A stretch of 64,000 nt of DNA. It comes from Perognathus longimembris pacificus. Lineage: Eukaryota; Chordata; Mammalia; Rodentia; Heteromyidae. How positions within the stretch are numbered: position 1 is the first letter of the stretch; every line of letters begins with the position of its first letter. Under the pieces are notes generated by a model. That model made no database searches. It saw only the letters and a list, made by a program, of their open reading frames with translations, and was not told the DNA's origin. The stretch spans positions 92,456,380-92,520,379 of the forward strand of contig NC_063162.1 of assembly GCF_023159225.1 (NCBI RefSeq), given 5' to 3'. Shown here one piece after another: positions 37,900-50,609 of this stretch. Position numbers and translations under genes: made by a program.

Positions 37900-37900
<1 letters not shown>
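36700..37900. other. Unique AT-rich block, no gene seen
   Basis: There is a TA/CATA-rich stretch near 37150-37260. No exon or interspersed repeat was recognised. Confidence 0.45.

Positions 37901-37901
<1 letters not shown>

Positions 37902-37943
<42 letters not shown>
37902..37943 (+). repeat. (GT)n microsatellite
   Basis: A pure GT run of about 21 units is fused to the 3' side of the minus-strand ID element that follows. Confidence 0.97.
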
Positions 37944-37944
<1 letters not shown>

Positions 37945-38017
37945 TACAAGGATTTGAACTCATGGGCTCACATTTACAGGGCAAGCTCTGGACATTGAGC
38001 CACATCTCCAGTAGATT
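37944..38017 (-). repeat. ID-like SINE monomer
   Basis: Reverse ID order: ATACAAGGATTTGAACTCAT (B box region), GGGCAAGCTCTGGACATTGAG and CCACATCTCCAGTAG. Confidence 0.75.
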
Positions 38018-38446
38018 TGCCACCCTTAAAGGCAATAAAATAAAAATAAATCTCTAAAACAAGTAGTTAGCTCATGTAGTTTATCAGTACTGTTCTCTAT
38101 AAAATATTTGTAGCATTTCACAGGTAAAACAAATGCTCATTTTTAAAGGACCTTCCAGAAAAACAATTTCAAATTGCTACAGACTAATGTTTGCATTCCT
38201 TCCAAACTTCCTATACTGAAATCCTAATCCCCAGTCTGCTGGTATTTAGAGGTAAAAAGAATATTACCATCCTAGGAACAAGAAACAAGTTCTCACAAAA
38301 CCCATCCATGCTGGCAACTTACTCCAGAACTGCAAGAAATACTTTTCTTCTCTTCAGAAACCACTCAATTTATGGCTTTATGATTATGGCAGTTAGAGCT
38401 AATGAACAATTTTTAAGACAAAAACACAGGCAAACATGACTCTAAG

Positions 38447-38675
38447 TTAAGCAACTGGTAGCTTACACTTGTAATCCTAGCTACTTGTAATCCTAGCTAA
38501 AATCCTAGATTTTAGGACCATGGTTCAAAGCCAGAATGGACAGAAAAAGCCTGAGATTTATCTTCAATTAACTAGAAAAAAATCTGGAAATAGAGCTGTG
38601 GCTCAACTCATAGGAATCCAGCCTTGGGTAAAAAAAGCTGAGGTAGCACTCAGGCCCCGAGTACCAGCACTAAAT
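38447..38675 (+). repeat. Composite B1/ID SINE with internal duplication
   Basis: The head contains a short direct duplication of CTTGTAATCCTAGCTA (about 38467-38500). The rest follows the family: GTTCAAAGCCAGAATGGACA, GCTGTGGCTCAACTCATAGG and CAGGCCCCGAGTACCAGCAC. Confidence 0.88.
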
Positions 38676-38679
38676 AACT

Positions 38680-39524
38680 AACTTAAAGTAACTCTAAAAT
38701 AAAATTTACAGGTTAGAGAAGAACCAAGTGTTGCTTTGTAGTTTCCAGATTATAACTAAATGGTTCTTCACCTTAGCATCTGTGCAAGGTTTTTCCTAAT
38801 TCAAGGAAAGAGAGGAACCATGACATTAGTCTTACGGTTTATAGCTGAAAGCCAGCATTACTAGAGTGCCAGATTTATTTCATGAACACCAGACTCCTGA
38901 AGCAATATAAATGTGCAATAAATAATTCAATAGTTTAACATAAAAATGGATCTATGTATCAATTCAGAGTGCCAGAAATCTTAATACAGCAAAGATGATG
39001 AATGAAATCATTTTGTATACAAGTCATAAAAAGGATGCATTTACTTTGTGGAATTAAAGTTATGTTATCAGATGAAATTTAGAAATAAATGTTATAATAT
39101 TATGTCTTAGCTAGAGAACATACACATGAAAACCATGTAGATATTCCAGATCTTTAGAAGACTACTTCTACTTCTGGAAGTATTTTGATAAATTTTTATG
39201 TGAGCTTAGTACTATTTCTCTTCTTCCATAATAATCTGACAGCCTGAGTCACATCGATGTCATGCTGTGTTATTCCTAATGTCCACCCATGTCTCTGTCT
39301 CACACCAAGTCCTTACTTTCTTGACCACCTGTTCCTTCAGTTCATGCCCCGTCTCTCCTCACTCTTCACCCTACAACACTGCTGGCATATCTTCAGGAGT
39401 CAAAAAACTCTCTGTCCCTTTCTTTAAAACCACTTATGTAACCAAACAATAATACTCAAAGTGTCAATAATCAAGACTTTTTTATCTGTCTATTTTGAAT
39501 GTTTAAAAAAAAAAACCTACTACA
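38680..39524. other. Unique sequence, no gene seen
   Basis: No recognised repeat or exon. Confidence 0.45.
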
Positions 39525-39650
39525 TAGGGCCTGGCATGATACATTAGACATAATTTCACTTCATCCTCAAAAAGAATGGTATTAGTGTTAGCATGCAAGT
39601 TCAGATGCTTATGACCATTTTATAGATGAGGAATGGATATCAGCTTGGTA
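39525..39650 (-). repeat. MIR/L2-class relic
   Basis: AGGGCCTGGCATGATACATTAG, ATTTCACTTCATCCTCA and GACCATTTTATAGATGAGGA follow the order of the ancient MIR/L2 repeats. Confidence 0.5.
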
Positions 39651-39904
39651 GGAGATAGGACTTGCAGCCATGCTAGTGGTCTGGACCAGCCAAGATTCAG
39701 GACTGGACTGATTCTCATTTCGAAATAAATTGGGTAGCCCAGGATAGTGTAAATCCAAGGTCAGATTGATCTGGTTAAAGAGAGATAATGATGGCAATAA
39801 CACTATTACCCACGCACTCCTTGGCCAGACATCATCTATGTCTTGGCCGGGAAAAGAGGACAAAGATCTTGTTACAGGACCTTGAACACAGCGCAAAATA
39901 ATTA

Positions 39905-40075
39905 TTACACTTACTCCCAAACAATCTTATGAACTAGGATTTACTCATGATAACTTTTCACAAGAGGAAATTTTACCAGTAAGAAGTTGAGTGAACTGTT
40001 CAAGACTACATAAGCATGAAATAGTGCAAAATAAAACTAGATAGACATGTCTGAACTTAATGCCTACCTCCTTTG
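39905..40075 (-). repeat. MIR-class relic
   Basis: CAATCTTATGAACTAGGATT, ACAAGAGGAAATTTTACCAG, GAGTGAACTGTTCAAGACTA and TGTCTGAACTTAATGCC match the reverse MIR layout. Confidence 0.6.
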
Positions 40076-40139
40076 TTTTTCAAACATTTCTAACTTTTAC
40101 TAGATATTGTATAGAGAGGAAAAGATCATGACAAGAGAT

Positions 40140-40265
40140 TATATATATATACACACATACATATATTTGTATGTATGTAATATGCCATAGATTTGTGTGA
40201 CCCACTATATATATATACACTACCAAATAAAGTAACATATGGTTAAATTATATATACTAAATCCT
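40140..40265. repeat. TA/CA-rich low-complexity stretch
   Basis: TATATA and ACACATACATATAT tracts alternate. Confidence 0.8.
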
Positions 40266-41045
40266 ATATATTAAATAATATAAACACACTGTGCTTAACA
40301 AGTTTAAACACTTGTTCAAAGTAAAATAAATATATCTGAGAAGGAATGAGTCCTATTTTAACCTCATTCTTAAAAATTAACTTTTATATTCACTATGTTC
40401 TGAAAACAGTCCCAGTACCAATAAATTATTTTAGAAGTGCTCGGGTTAAATGTCTAATTATAGACTGTTGCCTATTTCTGAAAATACCAAGGTTAACCCC
40501 ACACAGAGAAAAAAAAGAGTCATAAGTAAAAGTCTACCACTCCTTAAAAGTTAGCATGGCTTAGATGTGAGGAAAAGAATATATTATTACTCATTTTTTC
40601 CAAATCAAATAAGCTGAAGAATGTGAGTGATTATCAAAGAAAGGTTATCTCAAAAGCTCAGGTTGTTGCATGTTCCTCTGGAAGCTTTCACCTCCCCTGG
40701 CTATCTAGAGAAGCCGAATTTCAAATGTGCATCCACACCTCATTTCCTGCGTGGGATCTCTAATATAGCAAACAGCATAAAAGTAGAAAAACGTTCACAA
40801 TGTTCAAACAAAAGAAAATTCATCAGGATGTCTGAGTTAGTTGGACTCAAAGCTTATCAGAATAGTTACTAATACTGAGAGAAAGGAAAACTGTCAGGTA
40901 GATAGGGATAGAAAGTGGCAAACCTAACATATGTCCCCATCAGGGCATTTCTTGATCCCTTAGTACCTGAGGGTCTTGCTCAAAGACTTCTTGATCAATC
41001 AATCAAGTAAAACCACTTCTCACAATGTGCTGGGTGTTTGCTCAG

Positions 41046-41098
41046 CCAATGAAAAGAGCCAGGACACTAGCGCATGCACAAGCCATCAAGCAATTAAG
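41046..41098 (+). CDS. Weak candidate exon, gene unknown
   Basis: A 53-nt segment lies between an acceptor GTGTTTGCTCAG and a donor AAG/GTAAAG. The phase-0 frame reads PMKRARTLAHAQAIKQL and ends in phase 2. The peptide is helical and basic. Another frame across the region is also open (plus 40976-41248), which weakens the case. It cannot join the 49522 candidate directly because the resulting frame would meet a stop. No gene is recognised. Confidence 0.15.
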
Positions 41099-41349
41099 GT
41101 AAAGCTAAGCAAAGCAATATGGGAGAAGCCTTCCAAGAGGATTCCATTAGACTCTTCTTTGAGGCTTCTCCCTGCAGACAAAGAGTTTCATGACTTACTT
41201 TCATGGATTTCCTTTCATTTTCAAATAAACTTATTCTATTTTCCTTAAACATTTTCTTGCCTTTTAATTCTTTTATGGGAAGAGGAAATGAATCTGTTTT
41301 CCTAGAGAGTACCAATACCTTTAGGTATACTCTATATTTTTATCAGAAT

Positions 41350-41430
41350 AACTCCAAATAGTAGACATTGTTATTATACTCCATTTACTCCATTTTACAG
41401 AGAAGTAAACTGAGACCTAGACATTTGTAT
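41350..41430 (-). repeat. MIR-class relic
   Basis: CATTGTTATTATACTCC, CATTTTACAGAGAAGTAAAC and TGAGACCTAGACA match the reverse MIR core. Confidence 0.65.
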
Positions 41431-41539
41431 ATAAAAGGGTTCTGAAACCATCTATTCTCTATCCTAAATAACTTGAAATTAAATAAATGAGTGAACATGC
41501 CCATTGTTCATACTACATTACACAACAGTGGCATCTTTT

Positions 41540-41756
41540 ATTAGTGCTCAGCTAGAAAGGACTACAAGAGCACTGTTCCTAAACTTTTGTGCTCAAGGAT
41601 AGCACTGTACCACACAAGCGACAGCTCCACTTCTGGCTATTTTGGTGGTTAATTGAAGATAAGAATCTCGTGGGTTTTCCTACCCTGACTGGCTTCAAAC
41701 CACAGTTCTCAGATCTCAGCCTTGAGAGTAACTAGGATTATAGGCACGGACCCCAT
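41540..41756 (-). repeat. Composite B1/ID SINE
   Basis: Reverse blocks: GCTCAAGGATAGCACTGTAC, CAGCTCCACTTCTGGCTATT, GACTGGCTTCAAACCACAGT and GATCTCAGCCTTGAGAGTAA. Confidence 0.9.
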
Positions 41757-43133
41757 CTTTGGCTTTACTCGTCTTTTGGTCCCAATTCACTTACATTTTG
41801 AATCAGTGTTAGATGAAATACTATATAAACATTCAATTTCCACTCTATTAAAACCACTATTATACATAAATAAATCAGTTATGTGGACCCTTTACTGTGG
41901 CCTGCCTGTACAAATTCCTGTGCTATGAATAATCTGTAGCAGGTAACTACTATCATAGCAACCAAGACCAATGGCATTGCTCGGGATACAGGTTGGTCAT
42001 GTCTAACACTCTGCAGTAAGTAACAGCGGCGATGCCCATCTTATACTTGCAGAAAAATCTTATACTTCCATTAATGTATCTTCAACAGGTCAAAAATTGC
42101 CCTAGGCATGGGAAAGGATGTCTATTAGCAAATCAAAACATTCATACAGTGAATTCCTTATATCACATCTAAGATACGCTTGAGCTAAAAGGAGATCCAA
42201 AGCTTGAACACATACTGAACACGGGTCACTGCTATGGTTCAACCATGCCTGTCCTGGCTATCAAGACTGAGAAGCCTCCTTGAGAAGATCAGGGTGAGCA
42301 TACTTGCACATGGTTGATTTGTAGCCATGTAATTCATTCTACTTAGAGAGGCTGAAACTCGTACAGTTGTAATCAATGTGTTCAATCTCCCCTTCCCAGT
42401 GGCTTTCTGATATGCAGGTACACTTGGAATCTCCTGGAAACATTTAAGAAATATATACTCAAAGGTTTCATCAAATAGCAAATCAGAACTGTATAGAATA
42501 TAGATGTTATCTTACCGAATTTGTTGAGCTCATGTACAATAATAAATGTCTCCTTCACAGTGAGAAAACAGACTTGGCAGGTCAATGTCACTGCAGATCA
42601 TCAAAGTCTCTGCAGGTGACATTTCACTTCCATTCAAAGGGTCTCAAAGCTGACATAGGATCTGCCCACAAGTAGCTCAGGGTATAGGAGTGGAGAGTAC
42701 CACTACCACACTCTCTCAATTGAGGAACCACATGGAAGTAGTCAGATGCCATTAGAATTCTGCCTTGCCTGTTACAAAGTAAATCAGTCTGGAACATGGA
42801 GCCACAAACATTTTGTTCCTCTATAGCATAGCAGTAAAAGTTTATTCAGAGTTCTTAAAAAATTTCAAGTCAGAAAAACCTCACTTAATTCCATACTTTT
42901 AAAAAAAACACATGAGAAATGAGAGAATGTCTAGCTGGGACTGGATATAGCAATTGATAGTTTGCTTTTCTGCTATTTTTTCTGTATGGTACTTTTGGGG
43001 TTATTAGTTCCTATTGTTGAGTTTGGATACTGTTATAGACGTTTTAATCTGCCCTACTACCTAAATTTTACTAGAAGAGACACCAAACAGACCAGCTATA
43101 TTATACTAGAATACTAGAATCAATTAGATAAAT
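41757..43133. other. Unique block with a possible two-exon minus reading frame
   Basis: No repeat was recognised. Minus-strand splice signals bound candidate segments 42516-42590 and 42339-42433 separated by an 82-nt GT-AG interval. See the corresponding finding. The remainder shows no exon. Confidence 0.35.

Positions 43134-43186
<53 letters not shown>
43134..43186 (+). repeat. (AC)n microsatellite
   Basis: A pure AC run of about 26 units. Confidence 0.98.
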
Positions 43187-43188
<2 letters not shown>

Positions 43189-43189
43189 G

Positions 43190-44924
43190 CTGCCTCAAAA
43201 GCAGCCATTTACTAACTCCTTGAGTCAGAATTTTAGGAGGAGATTGTGATGGTAAAAATTATTTATTTAATGTTCTTCTTCTGAACATTAATTTTAAGTT
43301 AGCAGTAATTGCTGACAGATGTGTGCTATGGGAAAACAAAACAACACAAAACCTCCTATATCTAAGCTTCCACATTAAAGAAAAAAATCTAAAGGGAAGG
43401 AACATACACCTACATACTGTTAAGCTGAAATCCATACCTTGATTATTGCTGCAGAAAAACTGGCAAGGTTTGCGTAGCAAATTTCATGCCAAGCTTCTGA
43501 AGTATGTACCATACCCTTTTCCACACATAATTCAATATAAACACTTTTCTTCTGACAGACATTTTGAAAGATCAAAGTGCAGAACAAAGACAAAGAGTGA
43601 CATGAAGCGCGAGTTGTGGACCATTGAGATGAATGGATGAATTAACCAGAAAATTCGCGATGACACCTCAGACCTGCAGAAGTGGTTCTGTTTATGTGAT
43701 TACAGTGTCAGTGTTTGGGAGACAAAGGCCTCTAAACAGCCATTTTCCTCTAGGCCCCTTCAGGAAAACTCTGCCATATTTCAACAAGTTCATACATCAA
43801 TGTCAATCAATGCTGTTCACTGACATCTCATTATCGGTTGAGAGCAACTGGATGTCTTCTAAAAGAGAACAAATAGTTCATTATGCACACTAGTATGGGT
43901 CAAATAGAATCTCTATGCAAAATGTGTCAAACAAAACTCAGTATATAGCCAGCCAGGGCTAGATAAAAGTCAAATAAAATAAACTGGCTATTGTGGCATA
44001 TGCTCCTTATACAACAAGTGGTCCAATTGCCTCTCAGTTATGATTTAAAGACTTTTATTATAAGAAGCAGTGTTCAGCTTCCTAAACAAAAAAATATGGT
44101 ATACTTGGAATAGAGAAGTCGATTGGGAATGAAGTTTTAACTACATGGAGGGCTCTGATCTGAAAGAAGAAAAAAAAAGGCAAATGTTTGGGTTAACTAG
44201 CTAGAGTTCAATATTTTCAGCAATTTCCAGCCACCCTCTAAATTAATGTTTTCAGCAGCGTCATATTCCATCATGTCGATTCTAGAATAGGGAGAAACAT
44301 CAAAATCCTGGCCAGTGTTTCTCCTTTCACTGCTAGCTTGAAAGGATATGCAATTAATTATATTACAGATTTATGGGATTCTAACTGGAACCACACTGAC
44401 TGGCTTGCCAGTAAATATCCACTTGGGGCTGGAAGAACCTATGCATGTACAATGGTTTGCAGGAATACATTTACTTCCTTCATAACTACTCCCCTCCTCC
44501 CCAGGCCTTGCCATTGGAGTATCATCTGTTCTGACAAATTATGTGTGTAGTTGCACAAAAATTAGGAAGAAACAAAATTATAATCTTTACAAAACACTGA
44601 TTAAAAATCTCTGTATGAATGTGCTTTGAAACTACAAAAAAATTGCATTGGCAGATGGTGGGAACATTGACCTTACAATTCCTTCCTGCACTAACAGGAT
44701 TTAATGATTCTCTATAAACTCCTTTGCCCATGGAACAGCAGTTACACTGATGCAGACAATTCCATTTGGGGGATGGGGCAGTGAGTGGCATATGTCCTCA
44801 GTCATCTATGTCTGTTCAGTATCTCTTGGATGGGCATGGCTTGCTTTGCATAGCATTATTCTGAAAATAATATGTTTGGGATAACAATGCTATCATCTTC
44901 CTCTGCCTTCTTTTAATTTAAAAT
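43190..44924. other. Unique block, no gene assigned
   Basis: About 1.7 kb of repeat-free sequence. The parts at 43440-43900 and 44230-44790 are of balanced composition and could be conserved non-coding DNA. No exon is supported. Confidence 0.4.
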
Positions 44925-45120
44925 TTTGGGTATTACTGGGGTTTGAATTCAAATTTCCACACTTATTAACCTGACATTATGCTATTTCAACCATGGTTGT
45001 TGGCAGTTATTTTGGAGTATAAAGAACGTTTTTCACCAGGCTGGTCTTGAACTGCAGTTCTGAAGGTCTCAGCTTCCAGTGTAACTAAGATTACAGGCTT
45101 GAAACAACAGTGCCTGGCTT
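44925..45120 (-). repeat. Composite B1/ID SINE, diverged
   Basis: Reverse pattern: TTACTGGGGTTTGAATTCAA, TTCACCAGGCTGGTCTTGAA, GGTCTCAGCTTCCAGTGTAA and AAGATTACAGGCTTG. Confidence 0.75.
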
Positions 45121-47604
45121 TAAATAACAACACTAGTTTTCTTGAGTTACTTGGTTTCCTGTACTGCCTTATGTACTGTAAAGACCACTGCTTTTAGAGA
45201 AAACTTATCTCCCTTATATTTAAAAATTCTACTGCAGTCAGTCCGTAAAGACTAGCTATGAAGTTTGATAAAAGTATTCTCAGATCCTTTGTAAGGTCAT
45301 TAACTTTCAAATATTTAACAGAGAAGAAAACAATGTGAAGAACCAAAAGGAAAGGTAAAAAAGGAAAAAAGAAACACTTGATCACCTATATTGCTATTGC
45401 AATGCTATTGGTTTATTTTTTAACAAAGCAATAATATGTTATTTTAATATTTTAAAGACTGCTATAGAAAACAATGATATAAGTTGTCATTTACTTTTTT
45501 GAATTTCCTAAAAGAATTTTTTCAAGTATAGAAAATTGTCCATATAAGCATTCACTAGTAGGTCAAGTTGATTCACAATAGATGCTTCAAATTATCATTA
45601 GCAACCACTCAGGATTTCACTGCATTTGTAATTCAAGAAAACAGAGGTAAATTTCACATGGTCTTGTCATATTCCCCCTTTCCTCCCCTGCCAACGATAT
45701 GGAAATTGTGAACATACTTTTCGTTTTAAACACAAAGGATACTGGAATAGAACAAAGAGGGGATGTTTTAAGAAAATCCTACATGGCTCATATATAAATC
45801 GTGTGAAAGCACTTAGCCAGGTGGTAAATTTTCAGGGGCTGAAAAATAGATTTGTACATTCTTAAACTAATAGCAGATGGAGTAAAAGGGTAATTTATAA
45901 TCCCTGTGTCTAGAAACCTGTGAGGATTTTTGTCAGCAATATATTCCAGATTAAGGCTGCGGTCTGCATAAGCAAGTTCACTAGTTATTATCCCCATTCT
46001 GCTCAGGGGAATCTCTGAGAGGTGTTTCCTTCTCAAGCTTGGCCACTAGTTGCATTAAAAATGTCTGTTCTCCGTGCTGCTCTACTAAATGTTTGTGTGA
46101 AGGCTGATATGTTCTTTCTCCCTCTCCAACAAAACTCAGTGGATGCTGATGAATCTAGAGAGTGCCTTCTTACACCAGTACAAGGGACAGAGGTACAAAA
46201 TTACATAGATGGATAGCCTATTTCCATAAAGAAAAACTGAACTTCTTTCTTCCCCAGAAAAATCAAAACAAAAAAAATGTTTTGTTGTACAAACAAGGAG
46301 CATATGTAAAAGGCAAAGTGCATATCAGTGGAATTATATTCCAGAAACAAGCAAATGTCTGACCTATGGCAAAGTTGGTATGTGTCATTGGAGACACTAC
46401 AGATCCCTAGTTATTCATGGATACTTGTTTAACCATATGGAGCATGAAAATGAAACTGGATCCCTGCCCCCATGCTCCACAAAGAGAAATACCAGGTAGA
46501 TTAAAAGGAAAAATATGATAGGCTGTTTAAGTTTTACAATGAAATGCAAAAGAAGGTACAGATGACCTTTCAGAGGAAAGAACAAACAAGGCAAAGAAGA
46601 ATATTAACCATTATGGAAAAAAATTAAGAAATAACTCACTAAATTCAACAAAAGACACAGGAAAAATAAGAAAATATGACTTACAATTGGGATAAAGATA
46701 TTGTGAAGCAATATTGACAGATGATTGATATCACATTATTTCAATAACTTTCCTAAGTCAAGAGATAGAAACAACCTCCTTTCCTCAAACAAAACAGACG
46801 AAAGAAGTGTATCTCATAGAAAGAAACATGATGCTGAATTAACTCCATCAAAATAAAAATCTCTGAAAAGAAAAAAGTCTTCAATGAAAACACAGAACAA
46901 CCCCAAACAGACCAAACCATCCTAAACATAAAGAACAAAGTAAAATGCATTATACTACCTGATTTCAAAATTTCTGAAATATGTTTATTAATTATAAGAC
47001 CTAAAAGCATAGTATAAAATGTGTGTCTAACTTGTTGAAAGTTATTTATATTCTGTGGACATTAGAAAAGTCTCCTATTCCACTGAAGGTAGTAAATTAG
47101 TTACTCTTCATTGATTGCTCAATAATTCAACTTGCAACACACTCTAGTGAAGCACATTATGAAACATGCAGAAGTGTGGGAGAGGCTAAGCAGAACTGTA
47201 ACCCTAAAGATAGCCACAAATATCTACAAGAGAGAACAGGTAACCTGTGATTTAGTCTATTAATGAAAATTTAAAACACTGCAAAAACTAAATTCTAGCC
47301 ACCCATAATATCCTTTGAATGAATTCAAGGACATAACATTCAGAGAAAGAAGCAAGTTTCAGAAGAGTGCATACATTATTGTGCTTATAAGGCTCCCACA
47401 AAAAGACATCCTAAATATTGTCATCTTTGCAAAAACAAACAGAAATAAGAAGTGATACAAACTAGTGTAAAGGTGTTATCACATGATTGTACTGCTATGA
47501 GACACAGTATTTACATATGTTATAATCACAACAATCTATTTTGGAACAAATCATCTGCTCTGTATCTATTAATATGTGTATGTTATATTAAAACACAATT
47601 ACAA
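45121..47604. other. Unique AT-rich block, no gene seen
   Basis: About 2.5 kb with no recognised SINE, L1 tail or exon. Confidence 0.45.
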
Positions 47605-47816
47605 TTTTTTTTGTGGGAGAGGTACTTCAGTTTAAACCTCCAGCCATTTTGGTTGTGGTGGTTGATTTTATTTTTTTTCTATATTTTATTTTTAGATTTT
47701 TTGACTCGGTTATATTTCACATCAGGTTTCATAGTTTTGCTTTGGGCTGGTATCAGACTGACTCTTCTTACTTATTCCTTCCACATACAAATGTGCACCA
47801 TTGCATCTAGCCCTGG
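47605..47816 (-). repeat. Composite B1/ID SINE relic
   Basis: A T-rich start, GAGAGGTACTTCAGTTTAAA, GGGCTGGTATCAGACTG and AATGTGCACCATTGCATCTA are consistent with a strongly diverged reverse copy. The open frame 47452-47910 (152 codons) runs through it and is not a gene. Confidence 0.5.
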
Positions 47817-47910
47817 CAATTTTCTTTTGATAAAAGAAAAGTTTGTAAATAACAATAGTTCGCAGCATCCATCTCTAGATATCTCTAGATATTTTTGTGC
47901 CATTCAATGA

Positions 47911-49304
47911 CATACATTATGTAAAAATCTGGTACCCTTCTTCTCTTGAAGGATAGCATTTGTTGCTATGGGCCTACATCCCTGCAAAGTGCAGAAATGA
48001 ATGGTATTAGATAAAAACTGCTCCCTTTGGTCCAAAAACCTCTCTCTGCCTGATTGCTTTATTTATATCACCACCATGGCCTCTAAATGCATCTGAAATT
48101 ACAATGCCTTACTATGGCTTGGAATTAACAATAGGTCCCTTGGAATAACAGAACTAAATGTGATTTTATCTTTTACTTCTTCCATTTGTTTATCTGTGTT
48201 TCTTGTTCTTTTTCAATAAACATCTAGTACATGGGCAAAAGAATAAAATAATTATTTAGATGAATATTTGAAAAGGAAAATGAAGAAACTTCCTCTGAAT
48301 GGAAAAAGAATTGAGCATCCAGATAGCCAACCAGATAATAAATACTACCTATTAAGAACTTCATGTTAACAATACTGCCAAATTAAGGAGCCTTTGTAAG
48401 TATGCTTAATCTAACTTTTTTTTTCCTTTTAAACTGCATGACATTGGAATCTCAAGCTGAAAATATAAGCTACATGAAAAGCTATGAGCATTCTTTTAGA
48501 AATCAAGATATAACTTCAACTACCGAGTTGGAAAGCTGCTTGGTAGCAAGGTCCTAAAAGCCTTGCCAAAAAAAGTCATCAGCTGTCAGCATTATATATT
48601 CTTCAGTTCTCTCAAAGATAAAGAGGGTAAAGTGGTTGTGGAATTAATGCATTACACTTATTGGCTCTCCGCTGTGCTCCTTTGAAAGAAATACATGTAA
48701 AAAGTTCATTAGCAAAGAAAGTTCTTGCCTTTGGTGCCCAAAATGTCAGAACTCGTGGAGGAGTAGGCAGAAGTATTTATAGGTAATGTAGCAAGTCATT
48801 TTGGAGAGGAAACCTTCCATTGCCTGAAACTATAGATCTTTGGTACTGGGCTAGTTGCTGTAATCCAGAAACATCTATTCCTAAAGTCTTAAGCTATGCC
48901 ATCCCAATATTTTCTTCTCACACAGGCAAAACACTGACAGCTAATAACTGACACTAGTGCTACATGTTAAGGCACTTGGTAAAGCACTTTGGGATTTCTA
49001 AATACATTTTGCATTCAGAGATTCTGCAAAACAGGATCTTCCCAGGGATTGGGTTTCCTGGAATGTTTAGAAAAAGTTGAACTCGAAAAAATATTCATAA
49101 TAAGTTATTTTACCAGAAAAAAAATCAAATTCCAGGACAGTTCTACAATGCAAGCCAAGAAACCACTGATAGATTGTGATGTCCTTTGAATAAAAATGCA
49201 AAAGTCAGATTTGTAGACTTGAGATCAACCACACACAGTAAAAGGAGACACCTGTCTGGGTCAAGTTTTGTTGATATGCTTCCTCCAATGTTGAGTCCAT
49301 TAGT
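47911..49304. other. Unique block, possible regulatory DNA
   Basis: No repeat or exon was recognised. The stretch 48480-48760 has balanced composition and TAATGCATTACACTTATTGG, which has the look of conserved non-coding sequence. This is an impression only. Confidence 0.3.
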
Positions 49305-49465
49305 CTAATTAATCCTTATAACACTGCACACTGCAAATACAACCTGCAAATAAAAAGCAGAAACTATCTCCATTGTGTAAATAGGAAGCAGATGAGTGAC
49401 TTAGTGGTACTTGGTGAATCAGTAACAGAACTTCAAAATCAAATCTATCTCAGATTCCCCAGACT
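49305..49465 (-). repeat. MIR-class relic
   Basis: TCTAATTAATCCTTATAACA, TCCATTGTGTAAATAGGAAG, GATGAGTGACTTAGTGG and TCAAAATCAAATCTATCTC follow the reverse MIR order. Confidence 0.6.
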
Positions 49466-49521
49466 TATCTTCATAGCAGAGTTTCAAATGCAAACTTAAA
49501 ATTTTCTTTTTGTGTTTTAAG

Positions 49522-49601
49522 AAAATGGACAACCACAATTCTCCAAAAGTTCTTTTTTCATATCTAATTCAGACAAAATTCTACAAAATGGACAGAAAAA
49601 G
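49522..49601 (+). CDS. Candidate internal coding exon, gene unknown
   Basis: An 80-nt segment follows a pyrimidine-rich acceptor (TTTTTGTGTTTTAAG) and ends at a consensus donor AAAAAG/GTAAGT. Two frames are open. In the phase-0 frame it reads KMDNHNSPKVLFSYLIQTKF and onward, ending in phase 2. This is exactly the phase needed to enter the candidate terminal exon at 61071, where the junction codon becomes AGG. In the other frame it is serine- and asparagine-rich and ends in phase 0, which would force an early stop in that terminal exon. The splice signals are among the best in the window. The protein is not recognised. Confidence 0.3.
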
Positions 49602-50371
49602 GTAAGTTCTCTCTTTAGGATTCTCCTAAAACACAAATTATTTAAATAGAAGTCTTATCCATCAATCAAGCCTCACAATCAGCTTTAGAAGTATCTGAGA
49701 TCAGAGACCAGGAAGTTACCAAAGGGGAAAGGGAAATATACCTATATTTGACATTTCAAAAGAGTAAAGAGGAAATTATATAAAAATCCACTATGGTTAA
49801 AATAAAAAGCCAGGGATTAAAGGCTCTCTGAAAAACCACCTTATTAACTCTTATCCATCCTTCAAAGAGATAAATAGAATTAATTATAATTAATGGCTGT
49901 AATTGCTTTCGTAATGTGCTTTTCTTGTCATAAACATTCTTTAATCAACCCAAAATGCAAAATTGCCTATTAGTAAGTTTACTACTTTAATAAGCTTTAT
50001 CAACACATGTCTAAAACCAATGTCTGTAGGGGCTTGAATAAATCTGGGATAAATTTATTTTTTTTCCTTCCATAAATTCAACACTTTTGGTATTTGTCAG
50101 GCATGAATTTTTACTAGATGACAGATACAAATGAGACACAACAAAGCATATTTTCTGATCTTAAATAAAAGGCAGAGCTTTTACTATGCAGGATTGCCCT
50201 ACCTTTAAGTATGGGACTCATGAATATTTTTGCTAAGAGGTAGATAGCATAAATCATGGGAATGAGAATCATGAACACGAAAATTTTACCATCTGAAATC
50301 CACTTTTGATCAGTTTTTAAAAGAGCTGTTTGTATGCTTTAGATTTTTCATTCACAAATAATGTCAAGATT

Positions 50372-50576
50372 GCTACTCAGGGGGGTGTAATATGAGAATA
50401 GAGGTTTGAATTCAGTCTGGTAGGAAAGTCCATGAGACTCTTATCTCCAGTTAACCACCAAAAAGCCAAAGGTAGAGTAGTGACTGAAATGTTAAAGTGC
50501 CAGCTTTGAGCAGAAAAGGCCAAATAAGAGTATAAGGAGTATAAGGCCCTGAGTTCAAGCCCCAGTAGTGGTACAA
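50372..50576 (+). repeat. Composite B1/ID SINE, 5'-truncated
   Basis: The head is partial (TTGCTACTCAGGGGGG). The linker CATGAGACTCTTATCTCCAG and tail CCCTGAGTTCAAGCCCCAGT are clear. The 3' end passes into an ATG repeat. Confidence 0.88.
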
Positions 50577-50577
50577 A

Positions 50578-50609
<32 letters not shown>

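Noticed and set aside
39609..39920. 103-codon minus frame
   Set aside because: It lies between and partly over MIR-like relics. No family is recognised.
47452..47910. 152-codon plus-strand open frame
   Set aside because: It runs through a diverged reverse composite SINE and T-rich low-complexity sequence, and its product has no recognisable features.
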